A stretch of DNA of 64,000 bases from Ampelomyces quisqualis (GCA_018398575.1 JAGTXZ010000006.1:1054001-1118000); one strand, 5' to 3'; shown: positions 1 to 10,831, counted from the first letter of the stretch. A program made the numbers and translations. Notes: a model not told the origin generated them from the sequence alone.

Positions 1-275
1 TGACCGGCAGATCAGTAGTCAGGTGGGTGACCACTGGCGAATCCCTGCTGTTGAATGTTTTTTTGCACTTCCCCGCTCAGGGAGCGGGCGATAGCAAGCG
101 ACGTTTCATCGTGTTGGTCACGCGTGGTCATCTGAAGTCGTCTATGTGTCTTGTACGGAGTTGATTCGGTCTATGTACCCGCGCCCTGAAGTGAGCTGAG
201 GTTCTGAGGGGACGGATGTTTGTATGAAATGACTCTAACTTTTTATTAATTAAGGTGGGTAATTGTATAACTCTA
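1..275. other. Left-edge non-coding stretch
   Basis: I see no supported gene here. It lies downstream of the stop codon of the minus-strand transporter gene and is probably its 3' untranslated region plus spacer. Short open frames in it are shadows without recognisable content. Confidence 0.5.
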
Positions 276-2184
276 CTATTCTTGCTGCGACATATGGGTA
301 GGGAAATTGTAGTCTGTGTAGTCGATGTGGACGAATGCGCGGTCGACATATGGTACACTTTCTGTGGATAGTTAGCAGCTTTTACAATCAAATTGTGCAT
401 TTGAACTTACCGAGGACATATTGCAAACTCTCGCCGAGGTCGTGGCTGTCGCGAAGCGCTAGATGTTCGTCCACAACGATGTCTACCTCTACATTGAGTT
501 TGTCACCTGCGTGGTATGCCTGCAATCCTTGGATGCGCTTGATGCTTTTCGCGAACCGCATCGTCATGTACAGCAAAATGTTACGCTCGTCGGCCGTTGC
601 GCTAGCGCCTGTAAGATTGCGAATGTGCTCTGCAGATGTTCTACTCCAGTTCAGGATGACATAGGCAGACAGTAGGATACCACCGAGCGCGTCCAGCCAC
701 CAGACTTTCGCAAAGTAGCCAACGAGCGGAAAGAAGATGGAGAAAGTGTTGAATACGACATCGGTCATGGCATCCTGTGCGAGTGCTTGGACGGATGAGT
801 TGCGGATGAGGCGACACCAGAGCCAGCACAGGCCCTTGATAACGACTGTGGAAGCCATAATGGCCACAGCAGGAATAGTAAGCTGAACGATGGTATGATC
901 CGGTCCGGACAATCGTGAGATACCCTCAATGCCAACTTGACAGAAGGAGGTGATCATGATGACGGAGAAGACGAGGACTCCGATAGGTTCGAGGCGCCGG
1001 CGACCAACGGGGTAGGCGTAGCGATCCTGGCGAGCAATCATCCAGGAGGTGATCCAAATGATGGCAGTACTGACAAAGTCCAAGGCTGCGTCGACTAAAC
1101 TTGCGACAACCGAGAGCGAGCTGGTCATGACCGCCACAATGATCTTCATTATGAGAAGCGCGGTGTTCGCAGCCAGGTTGACATAGAGCGCTAGCTTGAC
1201 AATGGGACTTTCTGTATCCTCGTCTTCCTCAGGCACCCATTCCTTGAGCTTGGGATTTGACACGAGCTCCTCCTCTTCATCGTCATCGACAGCGTCATCG
1301 TGCGCTAGAAGAGGTGTATTCTCATCGTGCTCCGGAACTTTGTAGAGATTCTTGGGCGTGCGCTTGACCTTGGCTTGCGGCGCGCCATTGGATCCATTCG
1401 TGCCATGCGTGCCAGACGAGCGACTCGATGGAGGGACACTCCCATTTTCGGTGATGCCGCCTGGTATGCGTGCGCCAGGTGTGGCCATGGGAGTGCTGGT
1501 GGCCGAAGATTCTTCAGTAATTGTGGACGGTATTTTTACAGCGCCTGACTCGAGATTCGTGTACTCTTGGATCAGGTTATGGGGAAGGGACGAGTCGAGG
1601 AGGCGGTCGATGTACATGTAGTGCTGAATCAGCTGGTTGTTGCGCTCGTAGTAATCGCGGCTGGAAGTATGTTAGCAAACGCGCGATTTCAATAGTGTCT
1701 TCCAACATGCATCGGATTCTTCATGCCCTTGAGTTCTTCATCGCTCTTGTAATACTTCTCCCTGTCTTCTCGTCAATCATGTTGCTTGCATCCTATAGTT
1801 TTCCAGCACTCACCACTTGTACCTGGGGTTCGAATTGCCAATCAGACGCTGACTACGCATCTGCGGCGTGTTCAAAATGGACGCTGCATTGCTGCTCCTG
1901 CGCTCTGGATCCCTATCATAGGGCATCATGAGCTTTCCTCTGATTCCATCGATGTCTTCTTCTTCGTCTGTCAGGCTTCCGCGGCGCTCATTGCTGCGAA
2001 TGGTCGACGGGCGACGCGTGTTGAATAGTGAAGGCAGATGTTGGCCACGCGTAGAGATCGCGCTCGCAGTGTCATGGGTGAGTGGGAGGAAGAGTTTCGA
2101 GTTGGTCAGGCGAGGGAGGCTTGCTGAGCGCGGCCCTGGCGAGGGCGGCTGCTTCGAGGGCGTGGTAGGAGAGTGGTCCGTCAT
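276..2184 (-). CDS. Cation diffusion facilitator (CDF) metal transporter
   Basis: Predicted metal/proton antiporter exporting or sequestering divalent cations (Zn, Mn or Fe; substrate not decidable). Proposed exons are 2184-1814, 1761-1711, 1660-411 and 361-276, giving about 585 aa. The N-terminal 200 residues are polar and disordered, then comes a conserved pre-membrane stretch (YYERNNQLIQHYMYIDRLLD) and the membrane domain with the characteristic PVGRRRLEPIGV segment after the second helix and the DALGG segment near the fifth helix. The C-terminal cytoplasmic domain ends with DRAFVHIDYTDYNF, which becomes visible only after removing the last intron (donor GTAAGT at 410, acceptor CAG ending at 362). 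The second intron, 1710-1661, keeps frame only with a GC donor (GCATGT); a GT donor at the same place breaks the phase. The family assignment is firm; the small exons are inferred. Confidence 0.88.
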
Positions 2185-3263
2185 GGCTGCGTACAGCTCT
2201 TAGAGATAACTCTGCGGACCTTGATAGGGGTGTAATCCTGTGCAGCGCGAGGTTGCGTTAATCCAAGCAGAAAGGTAGTAGCTTGATTGGACGTGTTGCT
2301 GGTGGCTATCGCCGCTGACGTTCCTATCTGCAACAGGTGGAATCCAATCTGAAGCTATTTGCGATGAGAGTGCGCGCAATGAATTGCTTGCACAATCAAT
2401 GAAAGGCTGGCATTTTCACAAACCCGCGCCAAAACGTCCGGTGAAGGAACCAGTACCAAGGCAGGTGCGCCGAGACGGGAGAGATTCTTTTTCTTGGACG
2501 CGATCGACGGCTTCGAGACAGTGGCCGAACAACCCTACCCGTCGGTACCTATTTTAGACATGGTCATAGCTTCGGCATTTGCTTGCAGCTGTGGGGTCAT
2601 CGCGGGGTGCAAGATCGCCGGTTTTTAAACACACAGTATGCCTGAAACATGAGATGATCGTTTGAAAGAGCGTCCGACTGAACATCTGAAAGCGTATGTG
2701 TCCGGCTAAATAGGCATAGCGGAATGTTTGACGATCGAATCGTCATGCAGGGTCCACGTGGGCCGACCGCCGGCGTTTCTAACCATGGCTGTTGAACAGA
2801 GTCTAGCATAGCGCCAAGAGTCTTGCTCCTTGCTCGCTTGCTCTCCTGGGCTGCTGATAGCATCCTCCCCACCCTAGCAAGAATTCGCCATCAGCTTGAT
2901 GTCGTGCTACAGCACGACCCGACAACCTTCAAGAGGTGAAACACTGCCATCTGAACAACGGTACTCTTGCAGGTAGTCTCCAGGGTGCTTTGATTCTTAG
3001 AGAAGCCTACATGTATATCAGTGAAAAGACTCGGGCGTGCGCTTGAGAATCACGTATTCTGGCTGGGCCTGAGTCCATCTGAACGTGCCAAGGGCAAGAT
3101 CACGGGTTCCCGCTGTGTGAGGCTAGAGGTGCTGTGCATCACAAGTGGTATGTTGAGCGCATGGTTGAGGAGAGAGAGATTATTAGTGTACAGGACTAGG
3201 TGCCAGTACCAACAGGTCCGTAGATGAGCAAAGAGCCGTGTCCATCGCGTTCCCAGTCATGAC
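2185..3263. other. Intergenic region without supported gene
   Basis: About 1.1 kb between the transporter gene start and the BTB-related fragment. Open frames in it are short and low in recognisable content. The part next to 2184 should hold the transporter promoter. I see no tRNA, repeat or transposon signature. Confidence 0.5.
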
Positions 3264-3833
3264 TTATTCTTCAAGCATAGAAATTCCGTCCTTTGCACAA
3301 GCGTGTATGAGTTCCACAAAGACATGTGCCTCAACCTGGATACGCTCGCGGCATGCCTTCTTGTCAAGTACAAGATGCTCGTGAAACTTGCATGAACTTT
3401 CTATGCACGCCTCAGGGTAGTTTTCTACACAAAAACTGTTTACGCCTATGGCTGCTTGAACAAACCTGGCCTGCATGAGACCAACTTCGTAGCCGAAGTG
3501 CGGCTGCCACGTACGTAGGGCTTGCAGACGTGTAGCTATATTCTCCTCTGATTCCGGAAGCCAGCAGAATGCAGTACTGACAGCCAAAAACTTGATGAGC
3601 TTGGCTGAGTGTGGAAGACTTGAATATGCTGTGTCGAGCCATTGCTGCTCAGGTCTCGGCATCAGCCCCCAGGTATTAGCTTGGCCTATCATAGCAGTCA
3701 CGATGTCGTCATACTTGTCGTGAGCTGCCAGAGGTGAGGTGGCGCTAACTATCAGACCTTGCCGCGGAAAGAGACAAGATGACCACGAAACAGCAAATTC
3801 GTCCGAGTGACCGCGCTTTTTGAGTTCACTATC
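3264..3833 (-). pseudogene. In-frame BTB-protein C-terminal paralogue fragment
   Basis: This open frame of 189 sense codons directly follows the TGA of the neighbouring BTB gene and is in the same reading frame, with no ATG near its beginning. From about 3740 down it aligns by eye with the C-terminal half of the upstream protein: DKYDDIVTAM matches its BACK-like helix region, LMPRPEQQWLDTAYSSLP matches LYPDPDDIEVIDLVYSKLP, and SCKFHEHLVLDKKACRERIQ matches the SCVFHEHQTI...CRHRLT block. It has no BTB core of its own. The simplest reading is a truncated tandem duplicate left after a partial duplication; an extended readthrough product or a wrongly called stop are alternatives. Confidence 0.6.
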
Positions 3834-4850
3834 TCAATGAGGAGCTGCACTCGCGACGATTGCTTCAGCTTTCTTCACACAGGCGTGCAGTAATCCGTCG
3901 AAAATGAACTTGGAGTGAGTCAGTCGATGACGACAGCGCTCCCCACTAATCGTCTGATGCTCATGAAAGACACAAGAATTTCGAAGGCCATACTTGGCCA
4001 GATGAGGCACAGTCTTCGTCGCTTCCGTCTTGCCATCTTCTGGCGATTGGCCTCTCTGCGCCTGAGCAGTCATGACATCTAGTGTGAATCCTGGGTGTAG
4101 TCGCTCCAACTTGCCGGATTCCAAAGTGAGTTTCTCCGGGCTCCAGAAGTATATGGTAGACAGAACAAGGTACCGTGGAAGCATGGCGGTGGCTGGAAGC
4201 TTAGAATATACGAGATCTATCACCTCGATATCGTCTGGGTCAGGGTACAGTCCATAGGAGATACAGTAGCCAATGTATGTAGACATAACATCATCTCGGA
4301 GTTGAGGAATGTTGTACCTGTCTGCAAAGATGTACAATTGAACGAGTGCTTTCACAACTTCTTGATATGTCGCTTGCCAGGAGGGATTCCCGTGGAAGAG
4401 TTTGTCGAGTTCATCTGCGCCGATGGCTCGAAGTAAAGGAGATTTTCCAGAAACATATTCATCGAACATACGCTTCCCAGGGCGGCCTCGAGCAGCCACA
4501 GGCTTCGGAATCACAGTATTACCAGATCCTTTCACATCCTTTTTACGGTGATTCGAAGCGACGAGAAGACCATCTGGAGTCGAGCCAGGAAGACATTGCG
4601 CATGACACCAGGCAAGGAAAGTGCGGAAAGTGGCCTCGGTCACGTCGCGCAACGTGATTGTCCCCTCTTTCACGCCAAGGAACGAACGGTCAATGGCGCC
4701 ACGGAAGAAAGTAGACACCGAGCAAATGAGATCCCTATACACTAAGATATCGACCGAAGGTTTTCCAACACGCACGAGTACAGTCTCGAAGCCCATAGTA
4801 CTGTCACGATCAGCAATTGATGCAGCAAGTTGGAGATTCGACCAATGCAT
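3834..4850 (-). CDS. BTB/POZ domain protein
   Basis: Single-exon gene of about 338 aa from the ATG at 4850; an ATG at 4796 (MGFETVLVRVGKPSVDILVY) is an equally reasonable start and places the BTB core 13 residues in. The core shows the usual order: VDILVYRDLICSVSTFFRGA (dimerisation strand and helix), then LRDVTEATFRTFLAWCH. A basic linker follows (RGRPGKR, AT-hook-like), then a BACK-like helical segment (ALVQLYIFADRYNIPQLRDD) and a C-terminal block with SCVFHEH and cysteine/histidine residues. Fungal proteins of this type are abundant and mostly uncharacterised; some may be Cul3 adaptors, but nothing here proves that. The downstream fragment in the same frame shows that the family has duplicated locally. 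Confidence 0.75.
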   Translation of the reverse strand: MHWSNLQLAASIADRDSTMGFETVLVRVGKPSVDILVYRDLICSVSTFFRGAIDRSFLGVKEGTITLRDVTEATFRTFLAWCHAQCLPGSTPDGLLVASNHRKKDVKGSGNTVIPKPVAARGRPGKRMFDEYVSGKSPLLRAIGADELDKLFHGNPSWQATYQEVVKALVQLYIFADRYNIPQLRDDVMSTYIGYCISYGLYPDPDDIEVIDLVYSKLPATAMLPRYLVLSTIYFWSPEKLTLESGKLERLHPGFTLDVMTAQAQRGQSPEDGKTEATKTVPHLAKYGLRNSCVFHEHQTISGERCRHRLTHSKFIFDGLLHACVKKAEAIVASAAPH

Positions 4851-5291
4851 ACGGAAAGTCGACACTAGACAGAGTCTTAAGCTTTGGTGCCGGGGTCGTC
4901 TTGTATCCGAAATTTCTGATCTTAACGTCTGTGCCTTGATGGCATGTATGCGGCACAGCTGGGTAGGAAGGGCATGGTGCAAGATTTAGGACAAGGGGTC
5001 TAGTCGTAAACATGCGAAATATACGGCTCCGGTTTATCATCTTTCGGCATACTGGTCAAAGAGTGTAAGGTAGACTGCATTGATGTTCTTGTACAACATC
5101 CGATGCTGTGAAATTGCAGTCATGTTTTGTCGCCTCCGCATGGGCAAAACACTGCTACTGCGCTAGTCAGCCATAACAGGAATAGATCATTTTAACGGCT
5201 TGGCAGCGCACACCAACGATTGCTCGGGTTGTAATATTCTCTGAACCAACGACAACTTCGACATCCGACTACCGCCGCCAAAGCAGTCACG
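4851..5291. other. Intergenic region, eL39 and BTB promoters
   Basis: A divergent spacer between the BTB gene and the eL39 gene. I recognise no coding feature. The stretch just upstream of 5292 must contain the strong ribosomal-protein promoter, but I cannot point to a specific element. Confidence 0.45.
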
Positions 5292-5611
5292 ATGCCGGTA
5301 CGAATGCACCCCTACACGATGGAACAATACTGCAAGCATCGAATTCTGACTTTTATTGCAGAGCCAAAAGTCTTTCCGCACCAAGCAGAAGCTTGCCCGC
5401 GCGCAGAAGCAGAACCGCCCCATCCCTCAGTGGATTCGCCTGAGGACCAACAACACCATCAGGTACGATCAATCGCCACCATCTCTCGCAGTGTCCAGGA
5501 TTGCGCGGACAGCTCAAAGGGCGACGAGTTACGGCCAGGACTGTAACTGACAGCAACAACAGGTACAACGCCAAGCGACGACATTGGCGCAAGACCCGTC
5601 TCGGTATCTAG
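5292..5611 (+). CDS. RPL39: 60S ribosomal protein eL39
   Basis: Small basic component of the large subunit that lines the peptide exit tunnel. Three exons are inferred: 5292-5297, 5362-5462 and 5563-5611, giving 51 aa, the normal family length. The first exon is only six bases (Met-Pro) before a GTACGA donor. The second exon encodes [20 protein letters not shown] and [14 protein letters not shown]; the third restores [15 protein letters not shown] and the stop TAG. Junction phases close perfectly (156 nt in total). Sequence identity to the conserved family pattern is so high that the call is secure despite the tiny first exon. Confidence 0.97.
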
Positions 5612-6326
5612 ACGACTCGCCCCCTGCACCCTCGGACTCGACTCTCGCCTTTTCAACACCCTTTCTTCACGGCCAATACCACTACGAACGAGCGACTCTG
5701 GGAATCATGTGCGATATGGCGGCAGTCACTGGAGCGAGGTCTACCTTCGTATGAGAGGGTATGCATGGAGTGGAGTCGGTGGGCTCGTGTTACCTCACCT
5801 GGATCACTCACTCTGGCGCAATGGGCTGAAAATGATATCGGAAATCAAGTCATGACGGAATAGATTAGGCAGTGAAAATGAAAGCACCTGCTGAGTCGCA
5901 CAAATGATGGTCTTGGAGCAAAGTGGTTCTTTGCGTGTGATGATCTGAGGTAACGTATGGTGCAGTCGCAACGGGTACGATCCAACAGCTGTAGCCAACA
6001 CAGCGCTGCCTGTACTAACCTTCGCTACCGCAACCCAATCTGGAACCCAAGCGCTTGGATGTTACAGCCGGCAGTCCAGCAACCGGCACCCGAAGTCCAG
6101 AACCATCCAGTCGTCGTTCCAGCAAGCTCGCGTACATGAGCGAGACAGTTGAATCAGTTCCGCCGTGCCAAACTCTCCTCGCACGAACACCCCAATGTGT
6201 CGCTCTCCATATTGCATCTGTTGCCACGACTGAGCGCTTCCTGCTCTTCGTGATACATGCCGCCGGCCCAAGCCCAGCAGCGTCTTATCAGTTCTTCAAG
6301 TTATCTTATCCATTCCCCATTTACCA
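5612..6326. other. Intergenic region between eL39 and NTA1
   Basis: About 0.7 kb between the convergent 3' ends of eL39 and the N-terminal amidase gene. Several open frames of 60-97 codons occur on both strands, but none shows a recognisable domain or conserved-looking composition. I see no RNA gene. Confidence 0.5.
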
Positions 6327-7265
6327 CTACCTTCCACTCCTAAGTTGAAACTTCGGGCGCTCACTCAAATCCACAATCAAGCACTTTTCCTCGCTCTTCC
6401 CACACGCTTCGTACAAACTAACCACGCCAGCCTGGATCTTGACGACCGTCGTGCTACCCGCAAAACAGACGCCCTTCTCGACTCCACACCGATTCGCCAG
6501 AACGACGTAGACAGGTTTCTCCGCTTTACTCTCGACAATCGGCTGGAATCTTTCGACCCAATACGCGACCGTCGCAATGTCTGGCTGGCTGGGTTCCTGA
6601 AGCAGTTCTTCGGGCGTGAGGTGGCATAGCCAGGCCATGGAGATGCATAGCAAAGGGGATTTGTGCGTGAGTGCGGTGCGCGCAAACTCGTATGATTCCC
6701 AGGGCGCGGTGAAGCGGTAGGGATTAATGTCCATGCATATTCCCAGTGTGACTTCTCCCAACGCACCCAGTGGTCCCGAGTAAAATGGTTGGTCGGGTGA
6801 CGATGCGTTGGAGAGGATGTGCGTGTTGTCGGCGGGGCCTTCGGAGGACCACGTTTCGTCTGTGTAGTAGAGGAAGGATTTGCGATAATTGTGGAGGATT
6901 TGACCGGTTGGTGAGACGGTGACGGTCGAGTTGTATTGTGTGGATGGCGCGGAAGGGGTTGCGGTGGTGATTTCGGGATATCCGACTGTTACGTGGCAGG
7001 TGTAGTGTTTGGCTACTTGGATGGCCCATTTCGTACTTACTCCGGACGTGGTGGGTTCGAGAAACGGCTTGATTTCCTCGAGGGAGTAGAAGTTGTACCC
7101 TGTTAGGGCGAGCTCAGGGAGTACGAGCCAGTCCAGGTCCGTTGGTATTTGTGTGTTTTGGAGTATAGCGTCCGCGCGCCTTATGTTCTCCTGGACTTTG
7201 CCCAATTCAGGAGCGAATTGGAGACAAGCAATCTTCATCTTGTGACCGTCATGTGTCGCTGCCAT
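6327..7265 (-). CDS. NTA1: Protein N-terminal amidase (nitrilase superfamily)
   Basis: Single-exon gene of 312 aa. Nta1 deamidates N-terminal Asn and Gln to Asp and Glu, feeding proteins into the arginylation branch of the N-degron pathway. All three members of the nitrilase catalytic triad are visible: Glu in WLVLPELALTGYNF (about residue 50), Lys in NYRKSFLYYTDE (about 130) and Cys in LGICMDINPYRF (about 178). The substrate-pocket neighbourhood ICMDINPYRF is typical of Nta1 rather than of generic nitrilases. The gene is divergent to COQ8, with 510 bp between the two start codons. The length is shorter than budding-yeast Nta1 (about 457 aa), as usual for filamentous fungi to my knowledge. 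Confidence 0.9.
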   Translation of the reverse strand: MAATHDGHKMKIACLQFAPELGKVQENIRRADAILQNTQIPTDLDWLVLPELALTGYNFYSLEEIKPFLEPTTSGVSTKWAIQVAKHYTCHVTVGYPEITTATPSAPSTQYNSTVTVSPTGQILHNYRKSFLYYTDETWSSEGPADNTHILSNASSPDQPFYSGPLGALGEVTLGICMDINPYRFTAPWESYEFARTALTHKSPLLCISMAWLCHLTPEELLQEPSQPDIATVAYWVERFQPIVESKAEKPVYVVLANRCGVEKGVCFAGSTTVVKIQAGVVSLYEACGKSEEKCLIVDLSERPKFQLRSGR

Positions 7266-7775
7266 GGGATGTCGGGCACTTGAGCTTGGAAGACCGGGGA
7301 TTTATAGCCAGGTTGAGAGATGTTGCACTTGATATGTGATGGAAGAACAGGACAGAAACACTTTCGAAACATATACCAAGACTACTCACCACGGGAGTCC
7401 TTTCACTGTTGTAGGGGTTGGTGGCGAGGGTGCGGAAGGCGGGATGCGGGGCAGTTTAGGGCTGATAACCGAAAGCAAGCGGTCTCTTGGATGGTGATTG
7501 CTGCTGAAACGAGCGAGTGTTATCCGTCATATCCTCGTGGACGGTCGCGTGAACGATGAAAGAGAAAAAGCGATCTTGTCTTGATCAACAGACATCTGGT
7601 AGCTGTAGTGGGGACGTACCTGCAGTGGTAGCAGGGTGTCCGACATGTGATTGGCCGATACGAGCAAGGTTGTCGAGCTTAGCAGACTGCAGCACATGTT
7701 CGGCATCTCGTGCATCTATCAGACCATCTGCAGCGTCATGACCTCTTTTTCACGGTAGCCTATCACAACATCCCA
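7266..7775. promoter_or_regulatory. Shared divergent promoter region NTA1/COQ8
   Basis: The 510 bp between two head-to-head start codons must hold both 5' regions. No individual motif is strong enough to name. Short open frames here are not supported. Confidence 0.5.
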
Positions 7776-10447
7776 ATGGCAGGCAGACGGCTCGTCGACG
7801 CCGCAAAACTCTTCAATGCCTCCAAGGCGGTAGCCCAGAAGCACATTGCGCTGCGGTCGACTCAGCTCGCTGCCTTCAACGAAACCTCGAGTCTAGCCAA
7901 AGCCGTGAAGAACCAGACCGACCGCATCACCCTGACAGCAGCGGCTGCCATTGAGCTCTCGAAGCGCTTCAGCGATGAAGCTCTGACGTATGCGAGGGCT
8001 GCCGCCGAAAAGGCTACGGGCTCACCGCCAAGACACTACGAGAACATACCAAGACGAGAAACCCTGGAGCGAGATGCTGGCCCGGAAAGAGCGAAGGAAG
8101 GTCTCGAGCAAGATCACCACTACCACCGATCGGAACAGAACACCTCGGCCAAGCCACCTCCCGAGGCAGACCTTGAGATAGAACAGAAGCAGGCTCCAAG
8201 GCGGCCACTTCCGGATGGGACGATTCCGACGTCTGGTCTGACGCTTGAGCAGGAAGACAGAGGTCAAGACACCTTTTCCAAGCGGCCGGTTCCGGAGGCG
8301 CCAAAAGACCCTCTGGCGGAGGAGAAGCAGGGCCCGGCGCGGCAGGAAGACGAGGGAATCAAGCCAGTAGAATCCGACGAGACCACCATACCTCTACCTG
8401 GACGACCAAGGGGTCAATCTACAGCCCCTGTCGGATCGATACCATCTCATGCGAACGAAGCACAACAATCGCCGGTTTCTTCGCGAATCAAACATCCTGG
8501 GAAGGGTCACGATCGAGACGTCTTCTATGCGCGGTCGGGGGAAGCGCAGCCAGCGCCGCCGTCAGAGCCCCGCACACAGATACCGAATCATACCGCAGCG
8601 AAACAAGGTAGCGACAAGCACGTGGGTGACAACCAGCTGAATCAGGATGTTTTCTACTCGCAGCAAGCTACACAAGCACAAGAAGAGCCACCCGAGGGCG
8701 TCAACACAGATGTTTTCCACTCAACCAAGGTTGCGAAGATGCTCGGCGGTCATCAGGCTGCAACCTCGCGCCACGAGCATGCGAGAAATCGAACGCCGAG
8801 CCGAAACCCTTTCATTCCGCCGCAATATCAGGCTGGTCACGGACACGCTGTCGCCTCGACAGAGCAGGTCCAACCCCCAAAGTCAGAAAAAAAGCAGACA
8901 AGCATGCAAAGTCAACCCACCGAACAAGAGATGCAGCATCTGGCATCGCAACTCGCGCAGGACGCGCAGAGCACCAAAACTACTGCGCCAGAGGTACGCT
9001 CTCTCATGTCTTGTACACGAAGCATGCTGATCCGCTGACAGATCCACCCCAGGTAGCTGATGAACCTGCAGCCGAGCCTGCGAACGCACCGTACGTGCTG
9101 CGCGAATCTCGAGTCCCTTCATCACGATTTGGTCGAATGTGGCAGTATGCCGGCTTAGGTACTAGCATGGCACTAGGAGCAGTGGGCGAAAGCCTGCGAC
9201 GCGCAACCGGCAGCGCTGCTTCAACTGGCGGCTCCTTGATGCTGAGCCCCGGCAATGTAGAAATACTCGTTGCGAAACTGTCAAAGATGCGCGGTGCTGC
9301 TCTGAAGCTCGGCCAGATGATCAGCATACAAGATATGAAGATGCTTCCGCCGCAAATACACGAAGTCCTTGCGCGAGTGCAGGACAGTGCAGACTACATG
9401 CCAGCCTCGCAACGTAACAAAGTCCTCGCCAGTAATCTCGGTGACAATTGGCGCGACTTGTTCGAGTCGTTTGAAGATGTCCCAATCGCGGCAGCATCGA
9501 TTGGTCAAGTTCACAAGGCATTGCTCAAATCGAATGGACAAGCCGTCGCCGTAAAGATACAATATCCTGGTGTCGCAAATTCAATCGACTCTGACCTCAA
9601 CAACCTGTCTGTCCTTCTGACTGCATCGCGTCTTCTTCCGAAGGGCCTGTTCCTCGACAAGACTATTGCCAACGCACGTACAGAACTTGGCTGGGAGTGC
9701 AACTACACACGCGAAGCAGATTGCCAGATGCGCTTCCGAGACTTCCTCGCGGACGACAAAGAGGTCTTCACAGTGCCGAAAGTCTATCCTGAAGCCAGCG
9801 GGCCCACCGTGTTGACAGCAGATTTCATGCATGGCATTGGCGTTACCAAGCTCAAAACCCTGACACAAGAGCAGCGTGACTGGATTGGCACACAGATCCT
9901 GAGACTTTGCCTCCGCGAGATCGTCGAATTCAGATTCATGCAAACAGACCCCAACTGGACGAATTTTCTCTACAACGCTAAAGCGCAGAAGATTGAACTG
10001 CTCGACTTTGGAGCATCTCGAGACTATCCCGATGAGTTTGTAGGGCCATATGTTAATATTCTAATCGGTGCCTCGCAAGGCGATCGGAAAGCCATCCGCG
10101 ACGGCTCCATCGAGCTTGGCTACCTCACAGGCGATGAATCCTCCACCATGCTCGACGCACACATCCAGTCCGTCCTTACCCTCAGCGAACCTTTCAAAGC
10201 AGATGGGCCGGAGATCTATGACTTCAGAGACCAAACAATTACAGATCGCGTGCGCAGCTTGATTCCCGTCATGGTCAAAGAACGACTAGCTCCACCCCCC
10301 GAAGAAACGTATTCGCTGCACCGCAAACTCTCTGGTGCTTTCTTACTCTGCGCGCGATTGGGAAGTAGAGTCCCATGCCGTGAAATGTTCAGAAAGGCGA
10401 TAGCTACTTGGGAGGGAGAGGGCAAGATGCAACAAGTATCAACATGA
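7776..10447 (+). CDS. COQ8: COQ8 atypical kinase/ATPase, ubiquinone biosynthesis
   Basis: Mitochondrial UbiB/ADCK-family protein that supports assembly of the coenzyme Q synthome on the matrix face of the inner membrane. Two exons, 7776-8993 and 9053-10447, give about 870 aa; the intron (GTACGC donor, CCCCAG acceptor) preserves phase. The N-terminal 400 residues are mostly disordered and contain three related DVFY/DVFH motifs (around 8518, 8648 and 8710). The family hallmark KxGQ motif is KLGQMISIQD, followed by the alanine-rich loop AAASIGQVHKA that replaces the kinase glycine loop, then AVKIQYPG (ATP-lysine), ELGWECNYTREA, QTDPNWTNFLYN and ELLDFGASRDY (DFG equivalent). The first residues (MAGRRLVDAAKLFNASKAVA) are amphipathic and lack acids, fitting a mitochondrial presequence. 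The length exceeds yeast Coq8 (501 aa) because of the N-terminal extension. Confidence 0.95.
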
Positions 10448-10525
10448 TCCACTTGTATAAAGTATAACCTTCCATTGAACCTTGATGTTTATATTGTTCC
10501 AACTCCACCTCAACTCATCCAATCA

Positions 10526-10831
10526 TCATCGCGCTTCAAATTGAACCATCCGCTTCGTGCGCTGCTTATACACAATCCTGTACCCGCAAGTATGACACCG
10601 CAACGGCTCGCCTCTCCGTATGCGAATCGGCTCCAAACATCCCGCTGCACAATTGTATGTCATGCTCCACGCAATCTCTTCAGTCGGCGGCGGCGCGCTG
10701 CGCACTATCGGGACTATAGACGTAGACGCAGCTGCTGTGACGCGCACTATAGACGCACGAGGCTCGGATGAAGACAATAATTCAGAAAGATCATCTTGTG
10801 GTATATGTGCAGGCGAAGCTACGTGCTCCAT
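10526..10831 (-). CDS. RPB12: RNA polymerase subunit Rpb12-like (RPABC4) zinc ribbon
   Basis: A 101-residue open frame whose last 45 residues match the smallest shared subunit of RNA polymerases I, II and III: a two-knuckle zinc ribbon followed by the diagnostic C-terminal tail YKQRTKRMVQFEAR. The second knuckle, RCHTCGYR, is canonical. The first reads YNCAAGCLEP, which is C-x3-C instead of the usual C-x2-C, while the spacing to the second knuckle (13 residues) is normal. The N-terminal half is disordered and Ser/Ala-rich, longer than in yeast (70 aa total). The open frame continues upstream without ATG to an in-frame TAA at 10913-10915, and a branch-like CTAAT plus TAG acceptor lies there, so an upstream exon is possible. 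The start at 10831 is therefore tentative. Confidence 0.75.
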   Translation of the reverse strand: MEHVASPAHIPQDDLSELLSSSEPRASIVRVTAAASTSIVPIVRSAPPPTEEIAWSMTYNCAAGCLEPIRIRRGEPLRCHTCGYRIVYKQRTKRMVQFEAR

